64,000 nucleotides of DNA from Candidatus Heritagella intestinalis (GTDB lineage: Bacteria > Bacillota > Clostridia > Oscillospirales > Acutalibacteraceae). The stretch covers positions 248,001 through 312,000 of the forward strand of contig CAJFVO010000001.1 in assembly GCA_904420555.1 (NCBI GenBank), given 5' to 3'. The position numbers and the translations under genes are program-made. The first letter of the stretch is position 1, and each line of letters opens with the position of its first letter. Positions 35,407 through 43,911 of the stretch are shown here, in pieces. The notes beneath the pieces were generated by a model, which was not told the origin of the DNA, did not search any database, and was given only the letters and a program-made list of their open reading frames with translations.

Positions 35407-35435
35407 ATTTTAGACTTTCTTTGACTTTATGTCAA
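35407..35435 (-). promoter_or_regulatory. ctsR operon promoter with CtsR operator
   Basis: TTGACA (35430-35435), 17-bp spacer and TAAAAT (35407-35412) on the minus strand form a good sigma-A promoter. The tandem heptad AGTCAAAGAAAGTCTAA (35410-35426) fills the spacer and touches the -10; it differs from the CtsR consensus AGTCAAANANAGTCAAA at one position. A second, looser set of GTCAAA-like heptads lies just downstream (35385-35406). Confidence 0.85.
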
Positions 35436-35620
35436 CTGGGATTTTCTCTGATTTTTCAGGGGTTTCTTGGATTTTTACAAATTATCACGGTGTTTTCTCC
35501 TGAATTCTTCTGCAATCTCCTTTTAACGGAGGATTACTCCGATTCTATAAAGGGTTTTGCCTTACGCCGGGCAGTGGAGAAAGGTGGCACACGATAGCGT
35601 GACGGGGGGTAAAAGAGCAG

Positions 35621-35861
35621 ACTCCTTCTCCCAAACAGCTCTTCTGTGGGAGGGTTCCCACATCCCCTCTTTGCCTATGGGGAGGGCATGTTCTTTCCTA
35701 CAGGCGATTTGTTGTAGCTGAGCTTTCCCAAACTCCCCTTTTTTAGGGGAATATCCCCCAAGCCCCTCCCTCTCCTATGGGGAGGGCATGTTCTTTCCTC
35801 ACAGGCGTTTTGTTGTAGCCCTCTTCTCCCAAACAGCTCTTCTGTGGGAGGGTTCCCACAA
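35621..35861. repeat. Interleaved direct repeats upstream of the stress operon
   Basis: Module X (CTCCCAAACAGCTCTTCTG plus GTGGGAGGGTTCCCACA) occurs near 35628 and 35825; module Y (CTATGGGGAGGGCATGTTC plus about 25 bp ending TTGTTGTAGC) occurs near 35676 and 35776. Part of module X recurs near 37986. There is no coding potential. The unit spacing is irregular, unlike CRISPR. Confidence 0.7.
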
Positions 35862-35865
35862 GCCC

Positions 35866-36130
35866 CTCCTTGTCGCTCATGCCGCGACTGGCACCATCTT
35901 TTCTCCTTGGATGAGAAAAGATGGAAAAAGAATCAGAAGGGCGTCATCTTGACACGCCAAGCGAAATCATCCTGCAAGCAAGCTTGCGGATGCATTTCGA
36001 AGGCGGTCAGGGTAGCTTCTTTTTTAACGCGGGGCAGTGGCATCGATTAGCAGCCTGTTTCCTCGCGTTGCCAGCCTGCTCCCGCTGGCGAAAAGGAAAG
36101 ATGCATCTCTCCTGCTGATGCAGTAGTGGG
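35866..36130 (+). repeat. Dispersed element L, copy 2
   Basis: About 260 bp, very similar to 40041-40295 and 43912-44175. Landmarks in order are CCATCTTTTCTC and its exact complement forming a 12-bp stem (about 35892-35924), CTTGACACGCCAAGCGAAAT, GCATTTCGAAGGCGGTCAGG and CCCGCTGGCGAAAAGGAAAG. No transposase ORF. Confidence 0.8.
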
Positions 36131-36144
36131 CGCATAGGATGCGC
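36130..36144. repeat. Palindrome module, arms GCGCAT/ATGCGC
   Basis: Six-base-pair arms around AGG; identical to 40296-40310. On the minus strand it is preceded by TTCCCCGTGAGTTGG, matching the sequence before the palindromes at 38210 and 44262. Confidence 0.7.
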
Positions 36145-36192
36145 AGCCAACTCACGGGGAAGCGCTGTGTGATGAAAGAACTATCCCCACGC

Positions 36193-36300
36193 GGAACAAA
36201 TAAAATTTGCACCCAGGCCGCTTACGCGGGAAGAAAGGTTACCCCTTGATGATGCTATCTCGCGGATTACGTCCAGGCTTAACCTGGCGGGATTCCCGAA
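36193..36300 (-). repeat. 3'-end repeat overlapping the alkD end
   Basis: Reverse core: GCTTACGCGGGAAGAAAGG, GATGATGCTATCTCGCGG and the imperfect palindrome CCAGGCTTAACCTGG. The last codons and the stop of the DNA alkylation repair gene are inside it. Confidence 0.75.
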
Positions 36301-36955
36301 TCTTTTGCAGGGCTTTCTTCCGGGTGGACTGGGCCAGCACGCCGGGCTGCAAATACGCCCCGGTTTTTTCGGGGAACTTCACCCAAGCCATGGAAAAGGC
36401 CCAGGCCACGGCCATCTGGGCATAGTAGCCCTCCTGACGAATCTCGCAGAGCAGCGCCAGGGCACGGTCAATCCACTCTGGGGTCAGGTAGTAATCTAGA
36501 AGCAGCACCGCCCCCACCCGGGCTTCAAACTCCTTCACAGAGTGGGCATAGGGCAGCAGGAACGCCCAGCCTTCCTCCGGATATTGGCCCAGCAGCTTTA
36601 AAGAGGAACAAAAGCTATCGCACACCGACCAATTCTGGATGCGGGGGATAAACGCCCGGCAGGCGGGGAGCACAATCTGGGGCCCTTCCTTTATATAGCC
36701 CAAGGTCATGCCCCGGAGCATGGTCTCTTCAAAAAACAAATCCTCCTCATGAGCCAGCCACTCCTGCCAGCCGGAACGGGCTAACTTTTTGGCCAGCTGA
36801 CGGAGCTTGGGCAGGCGCACACCCAAAAGACGTTCCTCCCCCGGCACCAGGGAAGCGGCAAAGTCCCGGTAGGCGGGCTCTGCCAGGGATTGCAGAATCT
36901 CCCGCACCTGCTGGGGGGATTCATATTGCCAAGGTTGGTTTTTAGATGATACCAA
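36239..36955 (-). CDS. DNA alkylation repair protein (AlkD-like HEAT-repeat glycosylase)
   Basis: 238 residues, mostly helical HEAT-like repeats, as in AlkD, which removes bulky or cationic alkylated bases. Landmarks are [44 protein letters not shown], the conserved Asp in LLLDYYL, and [11 protein letters not shown]. Start TTG 36955 lies eight bases after AAGGAGG. The C-terminal tail [14 protein letters not shown] comes from a 3'-end repeat. It diverges from the AP endonuclease gene, a fitting base-excision partner. Confidence 0.88.
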   Translation of the reverse strand: MVSSKNQPWQYESPQQVREILQSLAEPAYRDFAASLVPGEERLLGVRLPKLRQLAKKLARSGWQEWLAHEEDLFFEETMLRGMTLGYIKEGPQIVLPACRAFIPRIQNWSVCDSFCSSLKLLGQYPEEGWAFLLPYAHSVKEFEARVGAVLLLDYYLTPEWIDRALALLCEIRQEGYYAQMAVAWAFSMAWVKFPEKTGAYLQPGVLAQSTRKKALQKIRESRQVKPGRNPRDSIIKG

Positions 36956-37028
36956 GGGGATTCCTCCTTATAGCGCAGCGAGTTTCACAAGAAAAACAGA
37001 AAATCCCTCTCCCCATAGGAGACGGATG

Positions 37029-37037
37029 TGGTATACT
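37029..37037 (+). promoter_or_regulatory. Extended -10 promoter of the endonuclease IV gene
   Basis: TGGTATACT (37029-37037) is an extended -10 element about 29 bp before the start codon. No clear -35 is seen. Confidence 0.45.
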
Positions 37038-37065
37038 AAGGGAGAAAACGAGAAAGGAGTTTGTT

Positions 37066-37917
37066 ATGCTGCATATCGGTTGTCATCTTTCCTCCTCCAA
37101 AGGGTTTCTGGCCATGGGCCGGGAAGCCGTGAAGCTGGGGGCGGACACTTTCCAATACTTCACCCGGAATCCCCGGGGCAGCCGCGCCAAGGCCATCGAC
37201 CCCCAGGACGTGGCCCAATACCGGGAATTCCTCCAGGAACACCACTTTGCCCCGGTAGTGGCCCACGCGCCCTACACCCTCAACGCCTGCTCTGCCGACC
37301 CCCGGGTGCGGGAATTCGCCTGGCAGACTATGGCCGACGACCTGCGCCGCATGGAATACACCCCCGGCGGCCTGTACAATTTCCATCCGGGCAGCCATGT
37401 GGGCCAGGGCCCCCAGGAGGGCGTCCGGCTCATTGCAGAGCTTCTCAACGGCATCCTCACCCCGGAAACCACTGCCACGGTCCTGCTGGAAACCATGGCG
37501 GGCAAGGGCAGCGAGGTGGGCCGTACCTTCGAGGAGCTTCGGGCCATTCTAGATAGGGTGGAGCTTTCTGAAAAAATGGGGGTCTGCCTAGACACCTGCC
37601 ACGTATTTGACGCCGGGTATGATATTGTGAACCACCTGGACGAGGTACTGGCGGAATTCGACCAGGTAATTGGCCTTTCCCGGCTCAAGGCAATCCATCT
37701 CAACGACAGCATGAACCCTCTGGGCAGCCGGAAAGACCGCCACCAGAAGATTGGAGAGGGCTACATTGGGCTGGAAGCCTTTGTGCGGATCATCAATCAC
37801 CCAGCCCTGAACAGCCTGCCCTTCATCCTGGAAACCCCCAACGATGCCGCCGGCTACGCCCGGGAAATCCAACTGTTGCGTGCGGCGGATAGTATCCGCT
37901 CCCAATCCGCGAGATAG
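37066..37917 (+). CDS. nfo: Deoxyribonuclease IV (AP endonuclease, Nfo family)
   Basis: 283 residues, TIM-barrel zinc enzyme that cuts DNA at abasic sites. Metal ligands appear in order in [53 protein letters not shown] and LETP. ATG 37066 follows AAAGGAG; the frame extending to 36946 crosses the promoter. The final residues (SQSAR) are encoded by a 3'-end repeat that contains the stop. Confidence 0.94.
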   Translation: MLHIGCHLSSSKGFLAMGREAVKLGADTFQYFTRNPRGSRAKAIDPQDVAQYREFLQEHHFAPVVAHAPYTLNACSADPRVREFAWQTMADDLRRMEYTPGGLYNFHPGSHVGQGPQEGVRLIAELLNGILTPETTATVLLETMAGKGSEVGRTFEELRAILDRVELSEKMGVCLDTCHVFDAGYDIVNHLDEVLAEFDQVIGLSRLKAIHLNDSMNPLGSRKDRHQKIGEGYIGLEAFVRIINHPALNSLPFILETPNDAAGYAREIQLLRAADSIRSQSAR

Positions 37918-37975
37918 CATCATCAAGGAGCAACGCTTCTTCCCGCGTAAACGGCCTGGGTGCGAATGATGGATT
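37903..37975 (+). repeat. 3'-end repeat overlapping the nfo stop
   Basis: Reads CCGCGAGATAGCATCATC, then TTCTTCCCGCGTAAACGGCC and TGGGTGCGAA. The TAG in the first block is the nfo stop codon. Confidence 0.78.
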
Positions 37976-38106
37976 TTCAGGCTGGGTTCTCCCAAACAGC
38001 CCTTCATAGGGGAGGGTTCCCCCAAGCCCCTATAGGAACAGGGAAGAGCCCCCCTGAGGCTATTTTGTCATTTTTGTCCCTATGTCATGGGGAGTGTATT
38101 CCTGAA

Positions 38107-38232
38107 AAACGCCCCAGGCTGAGCCTGGACACAAGCCGCGGGATAGCATCATCTATGAGCAGCCTTGCTTCCCGCGTAAAGGGCCTCTCTGCGAGTTTCC
38201 CCGTGAATTGGGAGCGGACACTGTCCGCTCCC
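38107..38232 (+). repeat. Complete 3'-end repeat unit with terminal palindrome
   Basis: The fullest unit in the window, about 126 bp: palindrome CCAGGCTGAGCCTGG, core GCCGCGGGATAGCATCATC to TTCCCGCGTAAAGGGCC, the block TTTCCCCGTGAATTGG, and the palindrome 38210-38232 with perfect 11-bp arms around one C. Together with 37976-38106, which holds a copy of module X, it fills the 344-bp gap between nfo and the ArsC-like gene. Confidence 0.8.
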
Positions 38233-38261
38233 ATAAACAGCCTAGTGCGGCGCAACGCAGT

Positions 38262-38618
38262 TTACAGGCCCAGGAGACGCTGGGCCCATTCTTCCTCCCG
38301 GAAGCCCACCAGGACGGTCTCCCCGTCCAGCAGGATGGGGCGCTTGACCATCATGCCGTCAGAGGCCAGCAGGGAAAACTGCTCGTCCTCCCCCATCTCC
38401 GGCAGCTTTTTGGAGAGCCCTTGGGCCCGGTACAGCTGGCCGCTGGTATTGAAAAACTTCTTTAGCGGCAGGCCGCTGCGCCGGTGCCACTCCCGGAGCT
38501 CCTCCTGGGTGGGAGGCTGGGCCTTGATGTCCCGCTCTGTGAAGGAGAAGCCCTGACTTTCCAGCCAGGCACGGGCTTTCTTGCAGGTGCTGCATTTGGG
38601 ATAACAGATAAAGGTCAT
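38262..38618 (-). CDS. ArsC/Spx family thioredoxin-like protein
   Basis: 118 residues with the redox pair in YPKCSTCKKA at about residues 6-15 and the family features DIKAQPPT, LKKFFNTSG and VKRPILLDG. Spx/MgsR-type regulators and arsenate reductases share this fold; a CxxC motif and the Firmicutes setting favour a Spx- or YffB-like thiol-responsive role. No ars genes are nearby. ATG 38618 has correct spacing to AAAGGA; the ATG nine bases upstream does not. Confidence 0.85.
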   Translation of the reverse strand: MTFICYPKCSTCKKARAWLESQGFSFTERDIKAQPPTQEELREWHRRSGLPLKKFFNTSGQLYRAQGLSKKLPEMGEDEQFSLLASDGMMVKRPILLDGETVLVGFREEEWAQRLLGL

Positions 38619-38676
38619 GGGAATCATTCCTTTCTTATTTTGTTTCTTCTATATTACGCTATCAGGAGGGATTCTT

Positions 38677-39150
38677 TTGGAAAATCCAATGCGCTCCCCA
38701 TCCGCCCCGGAGCTTTCTTTCCGGGAATATTCCTGGGGCAGTGATGCTTACGGCCAGGCCCTTATTCTGCGGAACCGGCTGCTCCGCCGGCCTCTGGGCT
38801 TGTGCCTCTATGACGAGGAACTGAGCAGAGAAAAGCAGTTCCGCCATATGGGGGCTTTTTTAGGCGGCTCTCTCATTGCTACCCTGCTGCTGGTGCCGGG
38901 AGAAACCGCCGCTTCCCCCATGCATATGAAGCAAGTAGCGGTAGAGGAGTCCTTCCAGGGGCAGGGAATCGGCCGACAACTGGTGGCCTTTGCAGAAAAC
39001 CTACTGCGGGAGGAAGGAATCCCTGGAGTCTTCCTCCACGCAAGGCAGACAGCGGTGGGATTCTATGAGAAAGCTGGCTATACCTGTCAGGGAGAAGCTT
39101 TCTTAGAGGTGGGAATCCCCCACCACTATATGGAAAAGCATTGGGGCTGA
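38677..39150 (+). CDS. GNAT family N-acetyltransferase (ElaA/YjcF-like)
   Basis: 157 residues. The acetyl-CoA motif QVAVEESFQGQGIGRQL and the C-terminal FLHARQTAVGFYEKAGY are typical of the ElaA/YjcF subgroup. TTG 38677 lies six bases after AGGAGGG and is preferred over ATG 38689. Divergent from the ArsC-like gene, so the two share a 58-bp promoter region. Substrate unknown. Confidence 0.85.
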   Translation: MENPMRSPSAPELSFREYSWGSDAYGQALILRNRLLRRPLGLCLYDEELSREKQFRHMGAFLGGSLIATLLLVPGETAASPMHMKQVAVEESFQGQGIGRQLVAFAENLLREEGIPGVFLHARQTAVGFYEKAGYTCQGEAFLEVGIPHHYMEKHWG

Positions 39151-39155
39151 CTGCC

Positions 39156-39869
39156 CTATCTGCTGTCAATCCCGGCTTTCCGGGCCTGGGAGGATTGATA
39201 TTGCCGGGGAATCCGGTAGAGCCTGCCGTCCTTCTCAAACAGGGCGCCGGTTTGCCGGAAATGAAAGGGAACTCCCGCCCTTTGGCACTGCCGGGACAGG
39301 TCCTGCACCCACTCATACCGGCACACCCGGGCTTCTGGGCCGGACTCCCCGCCGGCAGATACCTCCTCAATCTCCTGGGTGAGCCAGGGGGAAAGCTCTA
39401 TGGGCCCCAGCAAAGGCTCACAGAGGATGCTCTTATGGCGGATCGGGGCCTGCAAAAACAGGGGGAGCCGCTTTTCCGCCTGCTGTTGGCTCTCCACCGT
39501 ACAGGAGACATATACATGCTCCCATCCCTCTCCCCAGTCCGGCGGGAGGCAGTTCCAAAAGCGGTGAATCCGCTTGGTAACAAAGTAGAACCGCAAATCC
39601 TGCCGGGCACGTATCATATCCCAGGCAGTCATGCGCCAGGGGTCTGCGTCTTCCAGGAGGAAGTCAGAAGTAAAGCAGGTATACACCGTTTCACCGGAAG
39701 GGATTTGATACTGCCCCTTCCGGTTTTTTCGGATAGGCAGGTCATAGGCCTGGGTTTTGGTTACCTGGGAGCTGTCCTTTCCGTGTGCCGCATCCATCCG
39801 GTAGACATAGCAGTGCAGGCAGCCCTCGCTGATTTTGTGGCAGCCGTGCCAGGGGTTCCAGCCAGCCAT
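39156..39869 (-). CDS. DUF5131 family protein (phage Gp37/Gp68-like)
   Basis: 237 residues. The N-terminal signature WNPWHGCHKISEGCLHCY contains three cysteines spaced like a radical-SAM-type or metal-binding cluster, followed by TDFLL-like and FYFVTKR segments and GGESGPEARVC, all typical of DUF5131. Biochemical role unknown; the family occurs in phages and on bacterial chromosomes. ATG 39869 has the right spacing to AAAGGAGGG. It converges with the GNAT gene. I see no other phage genes. Confidence 0.82.
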   Translation of the reverse strand: MAGWNPWHGCHKISEGCLHCYVYRMDAAHGKDSSQVTKTQAYDLPIRKNRKGQYQIPSGETVYTCFTSDFLLEDADPWRMTAWDMIRARQDLRFYFVTKRIHRFWNCLPPDWGEGWEHVYVSCTVESQQQAEKRLPLFLQAPIRHKSILCEPLLGPIELSPWLTQEIEEVSAGGESGPEARVCRYEWVQDLSRQCQRAGVPFHFRQTGALFEKDGRLYRIPRQYQSSQARKAGIDSR

Positions 39870-40040
39870 GGGCATCCCTCCTTTGGGCAATGGCTTGAAC
39901 TGCGTTTTTCTAGGAACGCCCCTGTGATTTGGGGAGAAAAATGACAAAATAGCCCTGGGAGGGCATTCTCTTTCCCGTGGAGAAGGGGCTTCTTCTATGT
40001 TTCTGGCTCGCTCTTCTTATCCATTTTCTCATCAATACTC

Positions 40041-40295
40041 CACCTTGCCGCTCATGCCGCGGCGGGGCACCATCTTTTCTCCTTAGATGAGAAAAGATGG
40101 AAAAAGAATCAGGTGGGCCGTCGTCTTGACACGCCAAGCAAAACCGTCCCGGGAGGGACAGGTTTTGAAGGCGGTCAGGGTAGCTTTTTTTAACGCGGGG
40201 CAGCGGCATCGATTAGCAGCCTGTTCCCTCGCGTTACCAGCTTACTCCCGCTGGCGAAAAGGAAAGATGCATCTTTCCTGCTGATATAATAGCGG
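40041..40295 (+). repeat. Dispersed element L, copy 3
   Basis: Similar to the copies at 35866 and 43912 but with a different middle (GTCCCGGGAGGGAC in place of the GCAAGCAAGCTTGC segment), itself a self-complementary replacement. It ends with the perfect 18-bp palindrome GGAAAGATGCATCTTTCC (40261-40278). Confidence 0.78.
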
Positions 40296-40310
40296 GCGCA
40301 TAGGATGCGC
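40296..40310. repeat. Palindrome module, arms GCGCAT/ATGCGC
   Basis: Same palindrome as 36130-36144, again directly after a copy of element L. The core repeat of the pcrA 3' end follows (40314-40375). Confidence 0.7.
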
Positions 40311-40313
40311 ACC

Positions 40314-40375
40314 CAGGCTCTTTACGCGGGAAGGAACGTTACTCTTAGATGCCATTCTCTCGCGGCTTGCCTGCG
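40314..40375 (-). repeat. 3'-end repeat overlapping the pcrA stop
   Basis: Reverse core: CTTTACGCGGGAAGGAACG, then GATGCCATTCTCTCGCGGC. The pcrA stop and its last codons (KPRENGI) are inside the repeat. Confidence 0.75.
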
Positions 40376-42738
40376 GGGGCTCCCCGCTTCAGGCGGGCGA
40401 AGTTGGCCATGAGCTTTTTGGTTCCCACCTTTTCAAAGGCGATTTCCAAAAGGCTGTCGTTGCCCATGGGGGTCACAGACAGCACCATGCCGTTGCCGAA
40501 AACCCTGTGGCTCACCGAATCCCCCGGCTGATAGGTCTCCTGAGAGGGGGCCGCCCGATTCACCGGGCCAAACTGTCTTGCAGAGGCAGAGGCGCTGCCT
40601 CCCTGGGGCCGGAAGCTCTGGGCGGGGCGGCTCCAATCGTGGCTGCGGGTGTGCTCCATGAGCGCCGGGGGAATCTCGTCCAGAAAACGGGAAGCCCGGT
40701 TCCGGGAGGTGCTGCCGAAAATCATCCGGGAATCAGCGTTGAGAAGCACCAGCTCCTCCTTGGCCCGGGTGATGGCCACATAGCAGAGCCGCCGCTCCTC
40801 TTCCACTTCCTCCGGGTTGTAAATGGACTGCATCCCCGGGAACACCCCTTCTTCCATGCCCGGCAGGAACACCACAGGGAATTCCAAGCCCTTGGCGGAG
40901 TGCATGGTCATCATCACCACGGAATCCGCCTCCTGGTCGTAGTTGTCCAAATCCGTCATCAGGGAGACCTCCTCCAAAAAGCCTTCCAGGCCCCCCTCCT
41001 CGTTGTTTTCCTCATATTGAATCAGGTTGGACGCCAGCTCCTGAATGTTCTCGATGCGGTCTTCGGCGGAATCCGGGTCGTCTGCCTGGAGAAACTCCCG
41101 GTACTGGGTCTGCTCTAAGAGATTCTGATACAAATCCCCCAGGGAGACGGTTTCGTCCTGGGCGTCGTCTATGAGGCCCTGCATCATGTCGGTGAAGGCT
41201 TTGAGCTTGTTGGCGGCCCGCTTCAGGGCGGCGAACTCATCGGCCCGGCGAAGAACCTCAAAGAGAGGCTCTCCCAGCATGGCGGCGATTTCAGTGGCTT
41301 GGGCCACGGTGCGCTCCCCAATAGAGCGCTTGGGAGTGTTGAGTATCCGGCGCAGACGAACCTCGTCGGCGGGATTGTTGATGACGCTGAGATAGGCAAT
41401 CATGTCCCGGATTTCCCTGCGCTCATAGAACCGGGTGCCCCCGATAATCCGGTAGGGAATATCCGAGCGGACGAAATCCCGTTCAAAGGTGTTGGACATG
41501 GAGTTCATCCGGTACAGGATGGCAAAATCCGAATACTTCCTCCCGGCCGCCACCCCTTCCAGAATCCGCTTGGTGACCTGGGCGGCCTCGTCCTGCTCGT
41601 TGTCGGCGGTGTGATAGGCAATCTTTTTCCCCTCCCCGTTGCCGGTCCAGAGGGTTTTCCCCTTGCGCTGGGTGTTGTGGGAAATCACCCCGTTGGCCGC
41701 GTCCAGGATGGTCTGGGTGGAGCGGTAATTCTGTTCCAGCCGGATGACCTTGGCGTCGGGGAAGGTCTTTTCAAAGCTCATAATATTCTCAATGGTGGCC
41801 CCCCGGAACTTGTAAATGCTCTGGTCGTCGTCCCCCACCACACAGAGGTTGCCCCTCTTCTCTGTCAGCAGCCGCACAAACAGGTACTGGGCGTGGTTGG
41901 TATCCTGATATTCGTCCACCATGAGATAGCGGAATTTGTCCTGGTAAAACTCCAGCACCTCCGGGCACTCCTGGAACAGCTCCACAGTTTTGAAAATCAA
42001 ATCGTCAAAATCCATGGCGTCGGCGTCCCGCAGGCGCTTCTGATAGAGGGTATAGGCCTTGGCAATCTGGGAAAGCCGGAAATCCAGGCCCGCCTGAGCG
42101 GTGAATTCCTCCGGGGAAATCAGGGAATCCTTGGCCCGGGAAATCTCTCCCAGCACCGCCTTTACCGGCAGCATCTTCTCCTCAATGCCCAGGGATTTCA
42201 GGCACTCCTTCATGAGCCGGCGGGAATCGTCGGTGTCGTAAATGGTGAAGTGGCTGGTATACCCCAGACGGTCCCCGTCCCGGCGGAGAATCCGGGCGCA
42301 GGTGGAGTGGAAGGTAGAGGCCCAGATGTCCTCCCCCTCCTGGCCCAGCATGGCGCAGAGACGGTCTTTCAGCTCTCCGGCGGCCTTATTGGTAAAGGTA
42401 ATGGCCAGAATCCGCCACGGGGGGCAGGGGCTTACCGCCAAATGGCGGCGCTGCTCTTCGGGGATGGGGGTCCCCTCCTGCAAATAAGCCCGGCAGGCAG
42501 CCTCCTCTTCTTCCCCGCAGCCCTCATAGAGCCAGGGGCTTTCATAAGCGTTTCCCCAGCGGACCAGGCTGGCAATGCGATTCACCAGCACAGTGGTTTT
42601 CCCGCTGCCGGCGCCGGCCAAAATCAGCAGGGGGCCGTTCACATGGAAAACCGCCTCCTTCTGGCGGTCGTTCATCCGGGAAAACTCCTTTTCCATGACT
42701 TCCCGGCGCAGCTCCAGGAGCGTTTCTTTCTGACACAT
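40345..42738 (-). CDS. pcrA: ATP-dependent DNA helicase PcrA/UvrD
   Basis: Superfamily 1A helicase of about 797 residues. Motif I is LAGAGSGKTT, Ia ITFTNKAA, II MVDEYQDTN, III GDDDQSIYKFRGA, IV LEQNYRST, V MTMHSAKGLEF and VI CYVAITRAK. The C-terminal PcrA/UvrD tail with its Tudor-like VFGNGMVLSV is present. An unusual acidic insert (about residues 60-95, ESPWLYEGCGEEEE) lies between motifs I and Ia. ATG 42738 follows AAAGGA; starts at 42696 or 42675 are possible. The C-terminal residues derive from a repeat. Confidence 0.95.
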   Translation of the reverse strand: MCQKETLLELRREVMEKEFSRMNDRQKEAVFHVNGPLLILAGAGSGKTTVLVNRIASLVRWGNAYESPWLYEGCGEEEEAACRAYLQEGTPIPEEQRRHLAVSPCPPWRILAITFTNKAAGELKDRLCAMLGQEGEDIWASTFHSTCARILRRDGDRLGYTSHFTIYDTDDSRRLMKECLKSLGIEEKMLPVKAVLGEISRAKDSLISPEEFTAQAGLDFRLSQIAKAYTLYQKRLRDADAMDFDDLIFKTVELFQECPEVLEFYQDKFRYLMVDEYQDTNHAQYLFVRLLTEKRGNLCVVGDDDQSIYKFRGATIENIMSFEKTFPDAKVIRLEQNYRSTQTILDAANGVISHNTQRKGKTLWTGNGEGKKIAYHTADNEQDEAAQVTKRILEGVAAGRKYSDFAILYRMNSMSNTFERDFVRSDIPYRIIGGTRFYERREIRDMIAYLSVINNPADEVRLRRILNTPKRSIGERTVAQATEIAAMLGEPLFEVLRRADEFAALKRAANKLKAFTDMMQGLIDDAQDETVSLGDLYQNLLEQTQYREFLQADDPDSAEDRIENIQELASNLIQYEENNEEGGLEGFLEEVSLMTDLDNYDQEADSVVMMTMHSAKGLEFPVVFLPGMEEGVFPGMQSIYNPEEVEEERRLCYVAITRAKEELVLLNADSRMIFGSTSRNRASRFLDEIPPALMEHTRSHDWSRPAQSFRPQGGSASASARQFGPVNRAAPSQETYQPGDSVSHRVFGNGMVLSVTPMGNDSLLEIAFEKVGTKKLMANFARLKRGAPAGKPRENGI

Positions 42739-42935
42739 GATACCAAAATCCTTTCTGTCTCTATCCGAAAGTCTCGGGTCTATTGTACCTTGTTTCCGGG
42801 GAAATGGCAAGGGCGGCTAACCTTTGTTACTCAGGAAGCTATAGTCCTTTTCATAAATTTGTCCCTACCTGGAACCGGAAATTTGTTTCATCCGTAGTTT
42901 TTTCCGGGAGCCCTTTTCAAAGCGCAAAAACGCGC

Positions 42936-42941
42936 TATAAT
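42936..42941 (+). promoter_or_regulatory. Probable -10 in the pcrA-HAD spacer, with an overlapping inverted repeat
   Basis: TATAAT (42936-42941) with TTTTCA 16 bp upstream on the plus strand. An AGCGC/GCGCT inverted repeat touches the -10 and could be an operator. If used, the transcript has a roughly 170-nt leader before the HAD gene at 43113. The leader contains several short complementary blocks, but I recognise no known riboswitch. Nothing else is seen in 42739-43112. Confidence 0.4.
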
Positions 42942-43112
42942 TATATTGAGAAATTTTTCATCTCGGGCAGACAATCCCTGGGAGGAATCAGGGCAGTGAC
43001 GAATCCTGTGGCCCTATGGATTGACACAGGCTAATCTTTTTCACCCTTGCCGCTATCCAGCGCCGGGCGTCCTGATTTTGATTCGAGTTAGCTTAGGAAA
43101 GGAACCTTCAGC

Positions 43113-43772
43113 ATGAAACCTGCATCTAAATTGATTGTTTTTGATTTAGACGGCACCCTGAACCGGACCGAGCTTTTTGCCGTTGAGGTTCACCGGATGC
43201 TGCAAACTGAATTTGGCTGGCCCGCCCAGTCCCCGGAAGAAATCACCGCTGTCTTTGGGGCGCCGGCAGAAGAGTACATGGACCGGCTGCTGCCCGGCTC
43301 GGACAAGGCCACCCAGCAGCGCTATCTCAAGCGGGAAGCAGAAGTGGAATACGACTATATGCATCTGGCCGCCGCTTATGAGGGCTGCCAGCAGATGCTC
43401 TCTGACCTGCGGGAAAACGGCTGGGAGACGGCGGTTTGCTCCAACTCCTCCTTCCGCTATATTTCCATGATTCTCAACGCCACGGGGCTCATGCATCAAA
43501 TCGACTACATCCAGCCCCTGGAAAAGGGCATGACAGAGAAATCCCAGAGCCTTCACGCCCTTTTGGAGCGGGTGCCCCACTCCATGGCTGTAATGGTAGG
43601 CGACACCGCCTATGACTGCCAGGCGGCCAAGGCCTGCGGCATTCCCTTTATCGGCTGCCTGTATGGGTTCCGCCCCACCGAGATGGAAGCGGAAGCAAAG
43701 CATCGAGTGAACACGCCGGGCGAAATCTTCCCTCTGGCGGAAGAACTGGCCGCTGCCCGCCAAATCATTTAA
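43113..43772 (+). CDS. HAD-superfamily phosphatase (phosphoglycolate phosphatase-like)
   Basis: 219 residues. Motif I is VFDLDGTLNRTE, motif II the Ser in AVCSNSS, motif III the Lys in EKGMTEKS, motif IV is MVGDTAYD. A helical cap follows motif I. Substrate cannot be named; Gph-like or pyrophosphatase-like are possibilities. Start ATG 43113 follows AAAGGAA. A strong terminator follows, so it is likely a single-gene transcript. Confidence 0.87.
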   Translation: MKPASKLIVFDLDGTLNRTELFAVEVHRMLQTEFGWPAQSPEEITAVFGAPAEEYMDRLLPGSDKATQQRYLKREAEVEYDYMHLAAAYEGCQQMLSDLRENGWETAVCSNSSFRYISMILNATGLMHQIDYIQPLEKGMTEKSQSLHALLERVPHSMAVMVGDTAYDCQAAKACGIPFIGCLYGFRPTEMEAEAKHRVNTPGEIFPLAEELAAARQII

Positions 43773-43790
43773 CTTTCAGAAGGAACCAAA

Positions 43791-43836
43791 AAACCGCGCT
43801 CGCTGCCTGGGATGGGCAGGGCGCGGTTTTCTTTTG
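43791..43836 (+). terminator. Terminator after the HAD gene
   Basis: Long stem: AAAACCGCGC with GCGCGGTTTT plus an inner GCTGCC/GGGCAG, followed by TTTTCTTTT. Confidence 0.85.
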
Positions 43837-43911
43837 CGTTCTTTTCTTGCAAAGAAGGGTTTGCTGGATTCTTTTTTGATAAGCTCACTTATCTATGATT
43901 CATCTATCAGC

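Noticed and set aside
35640..35870. Possible CRISPR-like array of direct repeats
   Set aside because: Repeats are two different modules with irregular spacing and only two copies each; no cas genes are present.
35921..36118. Small ORF conserved between copies of element L (ends GKMHLSC at 36118 and at 40284)
   Set aside because: Conservation covers all frames and flanks equally, reading frames are shifted or interrupted in other copies, and no Shine-Dalgarno fits. It is best explained by DNA repetition, not a protein.
39156..39869. DUF5131 gene as evidence of a prophage
   Set aside because: Neighbours are ordinary chromosomal genes and no integrase, capsid or tail genes are present.
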